This document shows positions 18,600 through 28,100 of a stretch of 64,000 bases of DNA, one piece after another. Position numbers and translations under genes: made by a program. Numbering within the stretch: position 1 is the stretch's first letter; each line of letters opens with the position of its first letter. The stretch spans positions 1,302,001 through 1,366,000 of the forward strand of contig NZ_CP031557.1 in NCBI RefSeq assembly GCF_003403075.1, given 5' to 3'. The notes beneath the pieces were generated by a model that saw nothing but the letters and a program-made list of their open reading frames with translations, was not told the origin of the DNA and searched no databases. The stretch is from Flavobacterium psychrotrophum. Lineage in GTDB: Bacteria; Bacteroidota; Bacteroidia; Flavobacteriales; Flavobacteriaceae.

Positions 18600-20234
18600 A
18601 TGAAACGTAATTATACACGCTGTAAGGCCTTTATGATAGGCATTACCACATTGTCCATGCTACTTGGCTGTAGCGAAGGAGCTGTTATGGAAGAGGTTAT
18701 CCCTGTGCCCCGTGCCCTTAAAACCGCTGCGTTGAATTGTACGCCACAGGTAGAACAAACTGACTACAGTATTTACCGGATGGTATCGGACGGTACACGG
18801 ATTGGTGATGTAATGCCTTACTATAATGCAGCCGACGGCAATTTTTATATTTACTACCTTAAAGACATTTGGAATGATGCTACCCATAAACGGCATCCCT
18901 GGTATGGTTTTAAAACAACAGATTTTTATACGTACTCCCAGCTTTCGGCAGGGGAGATTTTGAGCTGTAGTAGCGATGCCTGCAAACAAAATTATGCTTT
19001 GGGCACTGGTAACATTATTAAAAATGGAAGTAACTATTATGCTTTCTATACGGGGCATAACCCTAATTATCCATCTGCCTGTGTTACAAAAAAAGAGGGG
19101 ATCATGCTGTCAACGTCGAGTAGCCCGAATGCTAATTTTACCCCAAATGCTTCATTTGTTACAATATATCCACCTACAGGACAGGGATTTGATGAAAACG
19201 ATAATTTCCGGGATCCGTATGTTTTTTACGATACTGGTTCTGCTTCTTATATCATGTTGGTATCCGCCCGCAAAAACGTTGGCGGAACCTGGAAAGGCGT
19301 AATTGTAAAATATACTTCTTCTAACCTTACTGCCTGGAGCTATTCAGGTGTGCTATATGATGGGGGAAATGACAATTTCTTTATGATGGAAACTCCGGAA
19401 ATTTTTAAGTTGGGTAGCACATATTACCTGCTTTTTTCCGATATTAACAGTAAGTATGTCTACTACCGTAAAAGCAGCTCTACTAATGGTCCGTGGAGCC
19501 TACCGGCCGGCCCGGACCGCTTTGAGGGTAAGGGGCTTTATGCTGCTAAAACTGCATCTGATGGTACTGACCGGTATATTTTTGGATGGACGAATATACT
19601 TTCCGGCCACACAGATTCCGGTTCGTGGAGCTGGGGTGGTAACCTGGCTGTGCATAAGATTTATCAAAAGGCGAATGGCGATCTGGCTGTTGCTATACCG
19701 CATACCCTGAAGAACAAAATGGACACCAATAGCCATATCCCGATACAAAGTAGCCAGTGGGGCAACGTAACTGCGTTGGGTGGCGGACTCTCATATCAAT
19801 TGTCGAGCCCGGCAGCACTTGATGTAACAAACATTATTTATGACCCAATTGACCTTGCACGTTACAAAATAAGTGCGACGGTGTCGTACAGCAGTTGTAA
19901 TAAGGACTTTGGTTTTATGATAGGGGCCTGGGACGGTTATGAAGATTTTTATAGCCTTCGTTTTGTACCTTCACAAAACCGTTTTAGCCTTGATAAAACG
20001 AATCGCTCATCGCTGACCGCAACCACAGTTGCGTATAATGATGTTCCCATATCGTTGCAACCCAATACAGCGTATGAGGTGCAGGTTGTTATTGAAAACT
20101 CCATGCTGGTTGCCTACATTAACAATGAAGTAGCTTTAAGCAGCAGGCTTTATAAAGCAAGTAATACCAATTGGGGTATCTTTGCAGACAACAGCACAGT
20201 GTCCTTTATAAATATTAAAGTAACCAAGCCTTAA
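18600..20234 (+). CDS. Second divergent GH32-like lipoprotein
   Basis: A 544-residue lipoprotein (LLGCSEG, Cys24), paralogous in layout to the product of 3113-4663. The nucleophile region reads RIGDVMPYYN (Asp70) instead of MNDPNG. The FRDPYVFYD block, MMETPEIFKLG (Glu of the acid/base block, with Thr where GH32 usually has Cys) and ALGTGNIIKNG are conserved. A C-terminal beta-sandwich closes the protein. Several Cys residues (NCTPQ, SCSSDACKQN, YPSACVTKK) are unusual for the family and may form disulphides. It lies 87 nt after the T9SS binding protein and is probably co-regulated with the fructan locus. Enzyme activity versus binding is open. Confidence 0.72.
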   Translation: MKRNYTRCKAFMIGITTLSMLLGCSEGAVMEEVIPVPRALKTAALNCTPQVEQTDYSIYRMVSDGTRIGDVMPYYNAADGNFYIYYLKDIWNDATHKRHPWYGFKTTDFYTYSQLSAGEILSCSSDACKQNYALGTGNIIKNGSNYYAFYTGHNPNYPSACVTKKEGIMLSTSSSPNANFTPNASFVTIYPPTGQGFDENDNFRDPYVFYDTGSASYIMLVSARKNVGGTWKGVIVKYTSSNLTAWSYSGVLYDGGNDNFFMMETPEIFKLGSTYYLLFSDINSKYVYYRKSSSTNGPWSLPAGPDRFEGKGLYAAKTASDGTDRYIFGWTNILSGHTDSGSWSWGGNLAVHKIYQKANGDLAVAIPHTLKNKMDTNSHIPIQSSQWGNVTALGGGLSYQLSSPAALDVTNIIYDPIDLARYKISATVSYSSCNKDFGFMIGAWDGYEDFYSLRFVPSQNRFSLDKTNRSSLTATTVAYNDVPISLQPNTAYEVQVVIENSMLVAYINNEVALSSRLYKASNTNWGIFADNSTVSFINIKVTKP

Positions 20235-20312
20235 TATCCGTGGGAACTTTCTTTATTCATAATACGGCGCCTAATTTGCGCTAGGATTAATATTATGATA
20301 AAACAACTATGA

Positions 20313-20345
20313 GTTACAGGCAGTATTAGAAAGACTGCCTGTAAC
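20313..20345. terminator. Perfect 12-bp hairpin between converging genes
   Basis: GTTACAGGCAGT (20313-20324) pairs perfectly with ACTGCCTGTAAC (20334-20345) around a 9-nt loop. It sits between two converging genes but lacks a clear T tract on either side, so it may be a transcript-end stabiliser rather than a classical terminator. Confidence 0.5.
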
Positions 20346-20396
20346 AAAATGAATGATGATTACCAGGTCTAATTGGTACTTGCTATACGCGCAAAA

Positions 20397-20687
20397 TTAA
20401 TCGGTATCAAGATTAAGGTTTTTAAATATTTCCCGGGTGATAATTTTGGTGTTGTAAATAATATCCTGAAACGTGCACTCTATCATTTTGAGCGGAAACG
20501 GGATACCATCCCTCATTTCAGTAAGATCCATTGTCAAAATGGTTTTATGAGACAGTTCAGAAGAGCCTTTCAACTGGTTAAATATTGTGGCCGCTTGTTT
20601 TTTGTCACTGCCAAGGCTATACGTGGCGTAAGAATCGAACCCTGAAAGCGTTTTTATATTGAGTGAGATATAGAAGAAATTATCCAT
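20397..20687 (-). CDS. Small conserved hypothetical protein
   Basis: A 96-residue acidic-to-neutral protein without signal peptide or membrane segment, opening MDNFFYISLNIKTLSGFDSY. I recall similar short proteins of unknown function in other flavobacteria but can give no function. It starts with ATG 35 nt downstream of the antiporter gene on the same strand, so the two probably share a transcript. The region is too AT-poor and orderly to be a chance ORF. Confidence 0.6.
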   Translation of the reverse strand: MDNFFYISLNIKTLSGFDSYATYSLGSDKKQAATIFNQLKGSSELSHKTILTMDLTEMRDGIPFPLKMIECTFQDIIYNTKIITREIFKNLNLDTD

Positions 20688-20721
20688 ACTTTAATTAATT
20701 GTAAATTTTAATTGATCTTGC

Positions 20722-21876
20722 TTAGGTCAATCGGTAAATCAATTTTTGTATAATGTTCAGCCATATTGAGGTAAAAAGCATCGTACAGGTAATAACCGAC
20801 AGCGTAACCTGGTAGGTAGAGTTTCCAACGAGGCCTAATGATGAGGCCATTGTCACGAGTACAAAACTAAACTCGCCAATTTGCGATAATAATGCACCGC
20901 CATACAAGCTGTCCCGCCAGCTGTTTCCTGTTGCCCTGAATAATACTGTATTGATCAGGCTATTGATTATAAGCACAGAAATTGTAATAAAAAGAATTGT
21001 CGCGGCATTCTCCTTGAAGAACGTAATGTCGAGTTGTAACCCAACCGCTAAGAAGAAGAAAGCCATAAAGAAAACGCGGAATGGTAGTATCGATTTTTCT
21101 AGCCACCGAGTAGCCTTATCCTGGCTGATTAGTATACCTGCCGAAAAAGCGCCGAATGCCGGTGAAAGCCCAAACCAGGCACTGAACCAAGCCATCCCGA
21201 AACAGATACAAAAACCGACAAATACCTGAAGGTCGTGATCCGATATGATTTCCCTGCCCATAGGAATCTGGAAAAGTTTGTGTTTAATAGCCGCGCTCAA
21301 AAAAAGGAAAATTAATGTCCCGCCTATGCACACTTTAATGACCTCAAATACCGAGGCATTGCTTCCTGACATCATATTCAGGGTCAGGATCATCGGTACC
21401 ACCAAAATATCCTGTATCAGGAGCACTCCGCAGGTGATGACACCCAGTTGACTTTTGATTTCGCCCGTCCTTGAAAGATATTGAAATATGATTGCCGAGC
21501 TGCTCAGGCTAATGATGAAAGAAGTGAGGATAATTATCTCGCGAGTCCAGCCAACCTTTATTCCAATAAGATACATAAAGACAAAACTCAATGCGAGTTG
21601 CACTATGGCTATCAAAAGTGGTTTGTAAAAGTTTTTACGGAGTGTATGCAGATCGATATCGCTGCCAATGGTAAACATTAGCATGACTATTCCTATTTCA
21701 CCCAGTTCCGAAATTACCTTTGGTTCATGGATGATGTTAAGGAGCTCGGGCCCAAGGATTAACCCCGATAAAATGTAAGCGATGAAATAAGGCTGCTTTA
21801 ACTTGCGCAAAAGAAGTATTAGTAATAAAACCAAAAAGGACAGCACTGCCATCCCTGAAAATAATTGTGATGACAT
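20722..21876 (-). CDS. CPA2-family cation/proton antiporter (KefB/NapA-like, no regulatory domain)
   Basis: About 384 residues and 11-13 hydrophobic helices, typical of monovalent cation:proton antiporter-2 proteins. Family segments such as GLILGPELLNII, ELGEIGIVMLMFTIGSDID, SSSAIIFQYLSRTGE and FGAFSAGILISQ are visible. I place the start at ATG 21876 (MSSQLFSGMAVL). The upstream in-frame ATG at 21924 would begin on the far side of the Hsp20 terminator hairpin. The protein lacks the TrkA-N/UspA tail present in the larger antiporter at 30814. The ion (K+ or Na+) cannot be told from sequence. It probably acts in pH or osmotic homeostasis. Confidence 0.85.
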   Translation of the reverse strand: MSSQLFSGMAVLSFLVLLLILLLRKLKQPYFIAYILSGLILGPELLNIIHEPKVISELGEIGIVMLMFTIGSDIDLHTLRKNFYKPLLIAIVQLALSFVFMYLIGIKVGWTREIIILTSFIISLSSSAIIFQYLSRTGEIKSQLGVITCGVLLIQDILVVPMILTLNMMSGSNASVFEVIKVCIGGTLIFLFLSAAIKHKLFQIPMGREIISDHDLQVFVGFCICFGMAWFSAWFGLSPAFGAFSAGILISQDKATRWLEKSILPFRVFFMAFFFLAVGLQLDITFFKENAATILFITISVLIINSLINTVLFRATGNSWRDSLYGGALLSQIGEFSFVLVTMASSLGLVGNSTYQVTLSVITCTMLFTSIWLNIIQKLIYRLT

Positions 21877-21892
21877 AATTGTATTTTTTAAA

Positions 21893-21920
21893 TCGAAAAG
21901 CTGCCCATACGGGCAGCTCC
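21893..21920 (-). terminator. Intrinsic terminator of hsp20
   Basis: AGCTGCCC (21899-21906) pairs with GGGCAGCT (21911-21918) over a 4-nt loop, followed on the minus strand by TTTT. It lies 24-50 nt after the Hsp20 stop. Confidence 0.8.
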
Positions 21921-21943
21921 TCATTGATGTAAAATAAAACGGA

Positions 21944-22396
21944 TTACGAAATTTTTATCATCCTGAAAGGCTTTTGTTTTGCCTCTTCTTTTTTGGGAAC
22001 GGTCAGCAACAGCACCCCGTTTTCATATCGGGCAGTGATGTGCTGTTCATCCACTACATTCTTAGGCAATTCAAAGCTTCGTTGAAAAGACTGATAGCTG
22101 AATTCCCTGTGGGTGAATGTCTCCTGTTGTGTAGTTTCCTTAAGTTCCCTGGCAGACGAAATTATCAGTAGGTTACCATCTAAAGTAACGTTGAAATCAC
22201 TTTTTTCCATCCCGGGGGCAGCTACCTCCACTTGGTAGCTTTCTGAAGTTTCCTTGATGTTGACCGATGGCAATGTTGTGCTTGTAGATGAGAAGTTATT
22301 GTTTTCCCAATTGAAAAGCTCACGGCCAAAGATGTCATCAAAAAACAAACGTGGAAAGCCCTGTAATTGGCTTCCGTTTCTTTTCAAAAGATTCAT
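21944..22396 (-). CDS. hsp20: Hsp20/alpha-crystallin small heat-shock protein
   Basis: A 150-residue ATP-independent chaperone. The N-terminal arm has FPRLFFDDIFG. The alpha-crystallin domain spans about residues 45-135 (NIKETSESYQVEVAAPGMEKSDF, split over strands), with ENGVLLLTVPKKE as the A-x-x-x-n-G-v-L motif and a C-terminal RMIKIS tail. It binds unfolding proteins during heat or other stress. It is monocistronic, with its own terminator and a -7 box plus long palindrome upstream. Confidence 0.93.
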   Translation of the reverse strand: MNLLKRNGSQLQGFPRLFFDDIFGRELFNWENNNFSSTSTTLPSVNIKETSESYQVEVAAPGMEKSDFNVTLDGNLLIISSARELKETTQQETFTHREFSYQSFQRSFELPKNVVDEQHITARYENGVLLLTVPKKEEAKQKPFRMIKIS

Positions 22397-22471
22397 AACG
22401 GTTAACTTTAAAATTGTTAGACATTAAATTTCCGAACGTCCACCGTTTTGAGGTGGTATCAACGAAAAAAC

Positions 22472-22530
22472 CAAAAGTATGCCACTCAAAGAAAATGACA
22501 TTTTTTCAGATTTGAACTGAAAAAATGTCA
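22472..22530 (-). promoter_or_regulatory. hsp20 promoter with 14-bp perfect palindrome
   Basis: On the minus strand a TACTTTTG -7 element (22472-22479) lies 75 nt from the Hsp20 start. Just upstream, TGACATTTTTTCAG (22496-22509) and CTGAAAAAATGTCA (22517-22530) form a perfect 14-bp inverted repeat around 7 nt. The proximal arm covers where the -33 element should be, which suggests an operator rather than a terminator, although a hairpin terminator for the broken gene upstream is possible. Confidence 0.5.
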
Positions 22531-22597
22531 AGTTTTGTGGACAGGAAGGTTTATTTATAATTTCGTATATACTCTTACAATAAGAGCATATTTTAAT

Positions 22598-23638
22598 TTA
22601 TATGGTTGGTGTAAGCGTTAACCACTTCGAAGAGCGAATTATTAGCCTGTCGAATGATAATTTTAGAAAGGAAACGATTATTTTTTGGACTATGTAACAT
22701 ACCCATTCATTATTACTAAAATCTGCGAACAATGTATTTTCCATAAGCTTACCGGGATTTTTGTCTGCAAGGGTCTTAATACTTTCATATCCTTCACCAA
22801 ATAATGTAGGGAATACAAAAATTAACATCCCTAAAAGTATAGATCCAATGAACGCTTTTTTATAAGCGCCCAATTGCAGGCCTGCAAAGAAATGCTCTGT
22901 CTTTAAAAACTTCCTGGAATAATATACCGATATCAGCGACGTAAATAAGCCTAACAGTAAGTAGAACGGAATGTTATGGTAATCGAATGTTTCCTTTTGC
23001 CGAAACGATAGAAGGATATCTTCATTAAGTACGATTGACTATACCAATGTGCCTGTTGCAGCAGCAATCATAATAGGCGTAAAAGCCGAAATCGTTACGT
23101 CCACCAGCAGCACTTCTACTGCAAACAATACCCCTGCAATCGGGGCATTAAAAGCCGCGGCTATTCCTGCTGCAACACCACAGCCTAACAGCAGGGTACG
23201 TTCTTTATAGCTGAGCCTGAATTGCCGCGCAAAATTTGACCCGAAAGCCGCCCCTGTAACCACTATCGGGCTTTCAAGGCCAGCCGAGCCTCCTAAACCA
23301 ACGGTAAGCGAGCTGGTAAGGATTTGGGCATACATTTGCTTTTTAGGTACTAAACTGGCTTTCCTGGCTACTACATAAAGTATTTGTGAAGTCCCTTTCT
23401 CAATAGTACCACCCAACAGCCTTTTTACAACCAGTACCGTAAGCAGTATGCCTATTATAGGCAAAATACTATTGATAAAACTCAGTTTCAGTATGCCGTT
23501 TATATATGTTGCAAAGGAATATACCAAATGCGCAAAAGACTTGAGTAGTATTACTGCTAAAGCAGCGGTAATGCCCACAAGCACGCTCGATAAAAATATA
23601 AACTGTTTTGGAGACAGTTGTTTTTTGCCTATAATCAT
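22598..23638 (-). pseudogene. Broken ClC-family chloride channel/antiporter gene
   Basis: One reading frame encodes ClC residues from MIIGKKQLSPKQF through the selectivity motifs LGGSAGLESPIVV and FNAPIAGVLFAVE. A TAG at 23039-23041 interrupts it after ATGTLV. The same frame then resumes with recognisable ClC sequence (SIVLNEDILLSF, YHNIPFYLLLG, ENTLFADFSNNEWV), so this is a nonsense mutation and not a frameshift. After NNEWV the sequence becomes unrelated and stops 28 codons later. The GSGGNGG segment, last helices and CBS domains normally present in about 590 residues are all missing. Neither of the other minus frames restores them. The product is therefore probably non-functional. Confidence 0.8.
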
Positions 23639-23697
23639 TAAGGCTTCAAGTTACAGTAGTTTCTTCTTAAACATTTTAATTATAAGTATCTGTGATT

Positions 23698-25167
23698 TTA
23701 TTGTATTACACCTCCTAAAGCTTTGTACAACTGTACCTGTGCCCTTGCATTTGAGAGCTGTATATCCACATAATCGAGTTCCGCTTGTAGCTTGTTTTTC
23801 TGGGCGCTTATTATTTCGAGATAATTGGCATAACCGCTAAGATACAATTCATTGGCTACATCTACAGCTACTTCAAGGTGCTCAATTTCGTTGTTTTTGA
23901 AGTCAAGAACTTCTTCAAAAGCCGATGTACGGTACAGTAACGCGCTCAATTCATTAAAGGCAGTAGTGACCGAGTTTTGGTAATGGTAAAACGCTATCTG
24001 CTGCTGTTTTGTAGCCACGAGGAACTGCTGTTTTATCCGCCCTTTATTAAAAACCGGAGCTGTAATGCCTCCCAGAAGCTGCCAGGCCAATGAACCAGCA
24101 TCAAACAAAGTAGGCAATGAAAAAGAGTTTACACCTGCATAACCGCCTAATGTGAGCTTCGGGAAAAATGCGGCGCGTGCCGATTTTGCATCGGCGTGTG
24201 TGGCAGAAAATTCAAAATAGGCTTCTCTTACATCGGGCCTTTTGTGGATAATGGTATCTACATTTACCTGCTGGTTCAGCACCTCTAAATGTCCCGATAA
24301 AAAGTCTGCACTTCGGTCCAATGTCCCCCCGTATTCACCTAAGAGAGTCAGTAGTGCTTTTTCTGTCTGGTTTATGTTAAGGTCTATTTGCCTGGCTTGG
24401 GCAAGTATGTTGCTATTCTGGGCTTCAAACTGTTGTACTGCAAGCTCCGTAGCCTTACCAACCGAACGTTGTGCGGAAACGATGTCAAGTGCATGCTGTT
24501 GGGTTTCCAGGTTTTGCTTATAGATAACGGCTTGCTTATCCAGTGCAATAAGCTTAAAATATAGATTGGCTACATCCGTCAGCAGTTTCGCCTGCAACAA
24601 TTTCATCCCCGCTTCAGATGCCAAGTAGCGCTGCAAAGCGGCGCGTTTTTTATTACTGAGCCTTCCCCATAGATCGGCTTCCCACGATACCCTTCCGCCA
24701 AGAAAATAGTTTGGGGTTACATCAGTAGCAATCCGCTGGCTGGGTGAAATATTCTGCGAAAAGTTAGTATCGTAGTTCCCTACACCCTCCATGGTATATT
24801 TACCATAATGGCTACCTGATGCATCGGCAACAATATCAAGCGAGGGTAACAATGCCATTTTTGCTACTTTTAGGTGCGAATTGGCTATCAGTATACGTTC
24901 CTGCATAACCAGGTAGTCCGGGTTCTCGCTTAGCGCCTTTTGTAATAACGCCTCTAATTTAGGGTCTTTGAAATAGCCGGTAACCGTAACCGGTATATAA
25001 TCCGGTTTATCCGCTACCTCATCAAAACGTGGTATATCCAGTTTTTCAGGCAAAGGTTTTACTTCCTGCTGTTGAGCAATTTTAGGTACAGAACAACCTG
25101 TAAATAATGCTATTAGCAGTATTAATGGGAAGTATTTAACAGTATATATATAGGGTGATTTTGTCAT
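23698..25167 (-). CDS. RND efflux outer membrane lipoprotein (TolC/OprM family)
   Basis: A 489-residue outer membrane factor with lipobox LFTGCS (Cys25) and two OEP repeats. Family features include PDYLVMQERILIANSHLKVAK, the WEADLWGRLSNKKRAAL barrel-turn motif and RPDVREAYFEF. It forms the trimeric exit duct for the adaptor and pump encoded upstream, beginning 2 nt after the pump gene, so the three are one operon. Substrates are probably drugs or other amphiphiles. No regulator gene lies beside the operon. Confidence 0.92.
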   Translation of the reverse strand: MTKSPYIYTVKYFPLILLIALFTGCSVPKIAQQQEVKPLPEKLDIPRFDEVADKPDYIPVTVTGYFKDPKLEALLQKALSENPDYLVMQERILIANSHLKVAKMALLPSLDIVADASGSHYGKYTMEGVGNYDTNFSQNISPSQRIATDVTPNYFLGGRVSWEADLWGRLSNKKRAALQRYLASEAGMKLLQAKLLTDVANLYFKLIALDKQAVIYKQNLETQQHALDIVSAQRSVGKATELAVQQFEAQNSNILAQARQIDLNINQTEKALLTLLGEYGGTLDRSADFLSGHLEVLNQQVNVDTIIHKRPDVREAYFEFSATHADAKSARAAFFPKLTLGGYAGVNSFSLPTLFDAGSLAWQLLGGITAPVFNKGRIKQQFLVATKQQQIAFYHYQNSVTTAFNELSALLYRTSAFEEVLDFKNNEIEHLEVAVDVANELYLSGYANYLEIISAQKNKLQAELDYVDIQLSNARAQVQLYKALGGVIQ

Positions 25168-25169
25168 GG

Positions 25170-28100
25170 TTATTTTTTAAAGGTATTTTCCAATTTTGCA
25201 AAAACAATGTAAAGTCCGGGTATGATAATCAGCCCGAAGACAGTACCGATGAACATACCCCCGGCAGCCGCAGTACCGATAGAACGGTTACCTACAGCTC
25301 CGGCTCCCGATGCAATACAAAGCGGTATAAGCCCTGCAATAAAAGCAAAAGAAGTCATAAGTATAGGCCTGAAGCGCAGCTTAGCCCCTTCAATAGCCGA
25401 TTCGGCTATACCAAAACCTTCTTTAGCACGGGCAATGGCAAATTCTACAATTAGTATGGCATTTTTTGCCAACAGGCCAATGAGCATTACCAGTGCCACC
25501 TGTGCATAAATATTATTATCGAGGCCTACAGCAATCAGGGCCAGGTATGAACCAAATATACCTACCGGAAGGCACAATAATACAGGGAATGGCAGGAGCA
25601 GGCTTTCATACTGGGCAGCCAGCAAGAGGTATACGAACAATACACACAAGCCAAAAATATAGGTAGTCTGGTTGCCCGAAAGGATTTCCTCACGTGTCAT
25701 TCCGCTCCATTCCACACTAAAACCCCTTGGCAGTTTTTCTGCAGCGATACGCTCTACTGTGGCAATGGCATCGGCGTTACTAAAGCCTTCGGCAGGTTCA
25801 CCGTTTATCATGGCCGATGTGTACATGTTATAGCGCGTAAGCACTTCGGGGCCATACACCCTTTCAAGGCTAATGAATGTAGAAAAAGGCACCATTTCTC
25901 CCTTGTCATTTTTTACATACATATCTAAAATGCTTTCCGGTGCGCTCCTGAACTGCGGGCTGGCCTGTACCATTACCTTATACATTTGTGAGAAACGGAT
26001 AAAATTAGTCGCGTAATATGACCCCAGCATGGTTTGCAGTGTAGACATGGCATTGTCTACCGATACCCCTTTTTTAGCCGCCATATCATAATCAATATGG
26101 ATAAGGTATTGTGGAAAGGTGGCATCAAAGCTGGTAAAGCTTTTTTCTATTTTAGGGGAAGCGCTTAGCTCGCGGATAAAGTTTTTGGTAACCAGGTCGG
26201 TATTTTCAATACTGCCTCCTGATTTATCAAGCAGCCTGAGTTCAAAACCACTGGCATTACCAAAACCCGGAACGGTAGGCGGTGCGAAAACTTCTATCTG
26301 CGCATCGGTTATGCTGCCTGTTTTATCATTAAGCTGCTGTATTAAATCAGTAACCGATATACTGCGCTCACTCCAGTCTTTAAGGTTTATCATGGCCATG
26401 CCGTAAGACGCTCCGGCTATCTCGGTTACTATACTATAGCCCGCCAGGGTGGTTACATTATCTACTCCCTGTATTTGCTGCGCTATGGCAGTAACCTCAT
26501 CAAGCACCTTTTCGGTACGCTCTACCGTGGCGCCCTGCGGTGTGGTAACACTTACATACACCATGCCCTGGTCTTCCGCCGGTATAAAGCCCGACGGCAA
26601 AACCGAACCTACCCCCCAGGTAAGCAAACAAAATACTACAAGCAAGCCTATGGTTACTACAGTCCGTGTGGCAAATTTTGTTAGTAATGATGTGTATTCG
26701 TTGATAATGCGGTCGAACCCGTTATTAAACCCATTAAAAAAACGGCTTATTAACGATGTTTTCTTTGCATCAGGGTTATGTGGTTTTAATATTATAGCAC
26801 AAAGAGCCGGTGTTAGTGTAAGCGCGTTAATACCCGATATTACAATGCTGATAGCAAGCGTTAAGGAAAACTGCCTGTAAAACACCCCAACCGGCCCGCT
26901 AAGGAATGCTACCGGTACAAATACCGCTGCCATAACTATTGTAATGGCCACAACGGCACCGGCTATTTCTTTCATGGCACTAATGGTTGCAGGTAACGGA
27001 GCCATGTGTTCTTCCGATATTTTTACGTGCACGGCTTCTACCACCACAATAGCGTTATCTACCACAATACCTATAGAAAGCACCAGTGCGAATAGCGTAA
27101 GCAGGTTGATACTAAAGCCAAGCATAGCCATAAAGGTAAAAGAACCTATAAGCGCTACCGGAACGGCAAGTACGGGTATGAGTGTGGAACGCCAGTCCTG
27201 TAAAAACAGGAATACCACAAAGCCTACAAGCAGGAAGGCTTCTACAAGTGTGTGCAGCACCTCATCTATAGAAGCATCAAGGAAGCGCGAAACATCATAC
27301 GCTATATTGTAATCCATACCCGGAGGGAATGATGTTTGCTTCAGTTCGGCCATTTTAGATTTTATACTGGCAATAACGTCTGAGGCATTAGAACCCGGAC
27401 GTTGTTTTATCATTATAGAGGCCGAAGGCTTACCGTCTGTTTTAGAAACCATGCCGTAGCTCATGGCACCAAACTCAATGTTAGAAATGTCTTTCAGTTT
27501 TAGTATAGTCCCATCGGCATTGGCCTTTATTGGTATCTCCTTATATTGTTCGGGCTCAAAAAACTTACCGCCGTATTTAATTACATACTGCAGTTCGTTG
27601 TTCATTTGCCCGGAACTTTCGCCCACTTTACCGGGCGCTGCCGATATGTTTTGTTTTTGTAGTGAGGTTATAACTTCATTAGCCGAAATACTATAGGCAT
27701 GCATTTTTTGCGGGTCGAGCCATACCCGCATAGAGTATTCTTTCTGACCCATAATTTCAGCACGTCCCACACCGTCTATACGCTTTAGTTCCTGAAGTAC
27801 ATTTATATCGGTAAAATTGTAAATAAACTGCTCGTCCTGTATTTTATCTGTGCTGGTAACATTAAGGTACATCAACATGCTGTTTACCTCTTTTTCGGTG
27901 GTAACACCGGCACGTATAACTTCTTCGGGTAATTCATCCAGTATAGTGGTAACACGGTTTTGCACGTTAACAGCTGCAAGGTCAGGGTCGGTACCCACTT
28001 CAAAAAATACCTGTATCAGGGTAAGCCCGTCGTTACTGGTTACGGTAGACATATACGTCATACCCGGTACGCCGTTTATAGCCCTTTCAAGTGGCAGGGC

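Noticed and set aside
22602..22697. A 31-codon plus-strand ORF at the end of the broken ClC gene
   Set aside because: Too short, no promoter or ribosome signal, and no recognisable sequence; probably chance in the junction region.
22598..23638. Two separate short membrane-protein genes (22598-22873 and 23039-23638)
   Set aside because: Translation through the TAG in the same frame gives continuous ClC sequence, so this is one broken gene.
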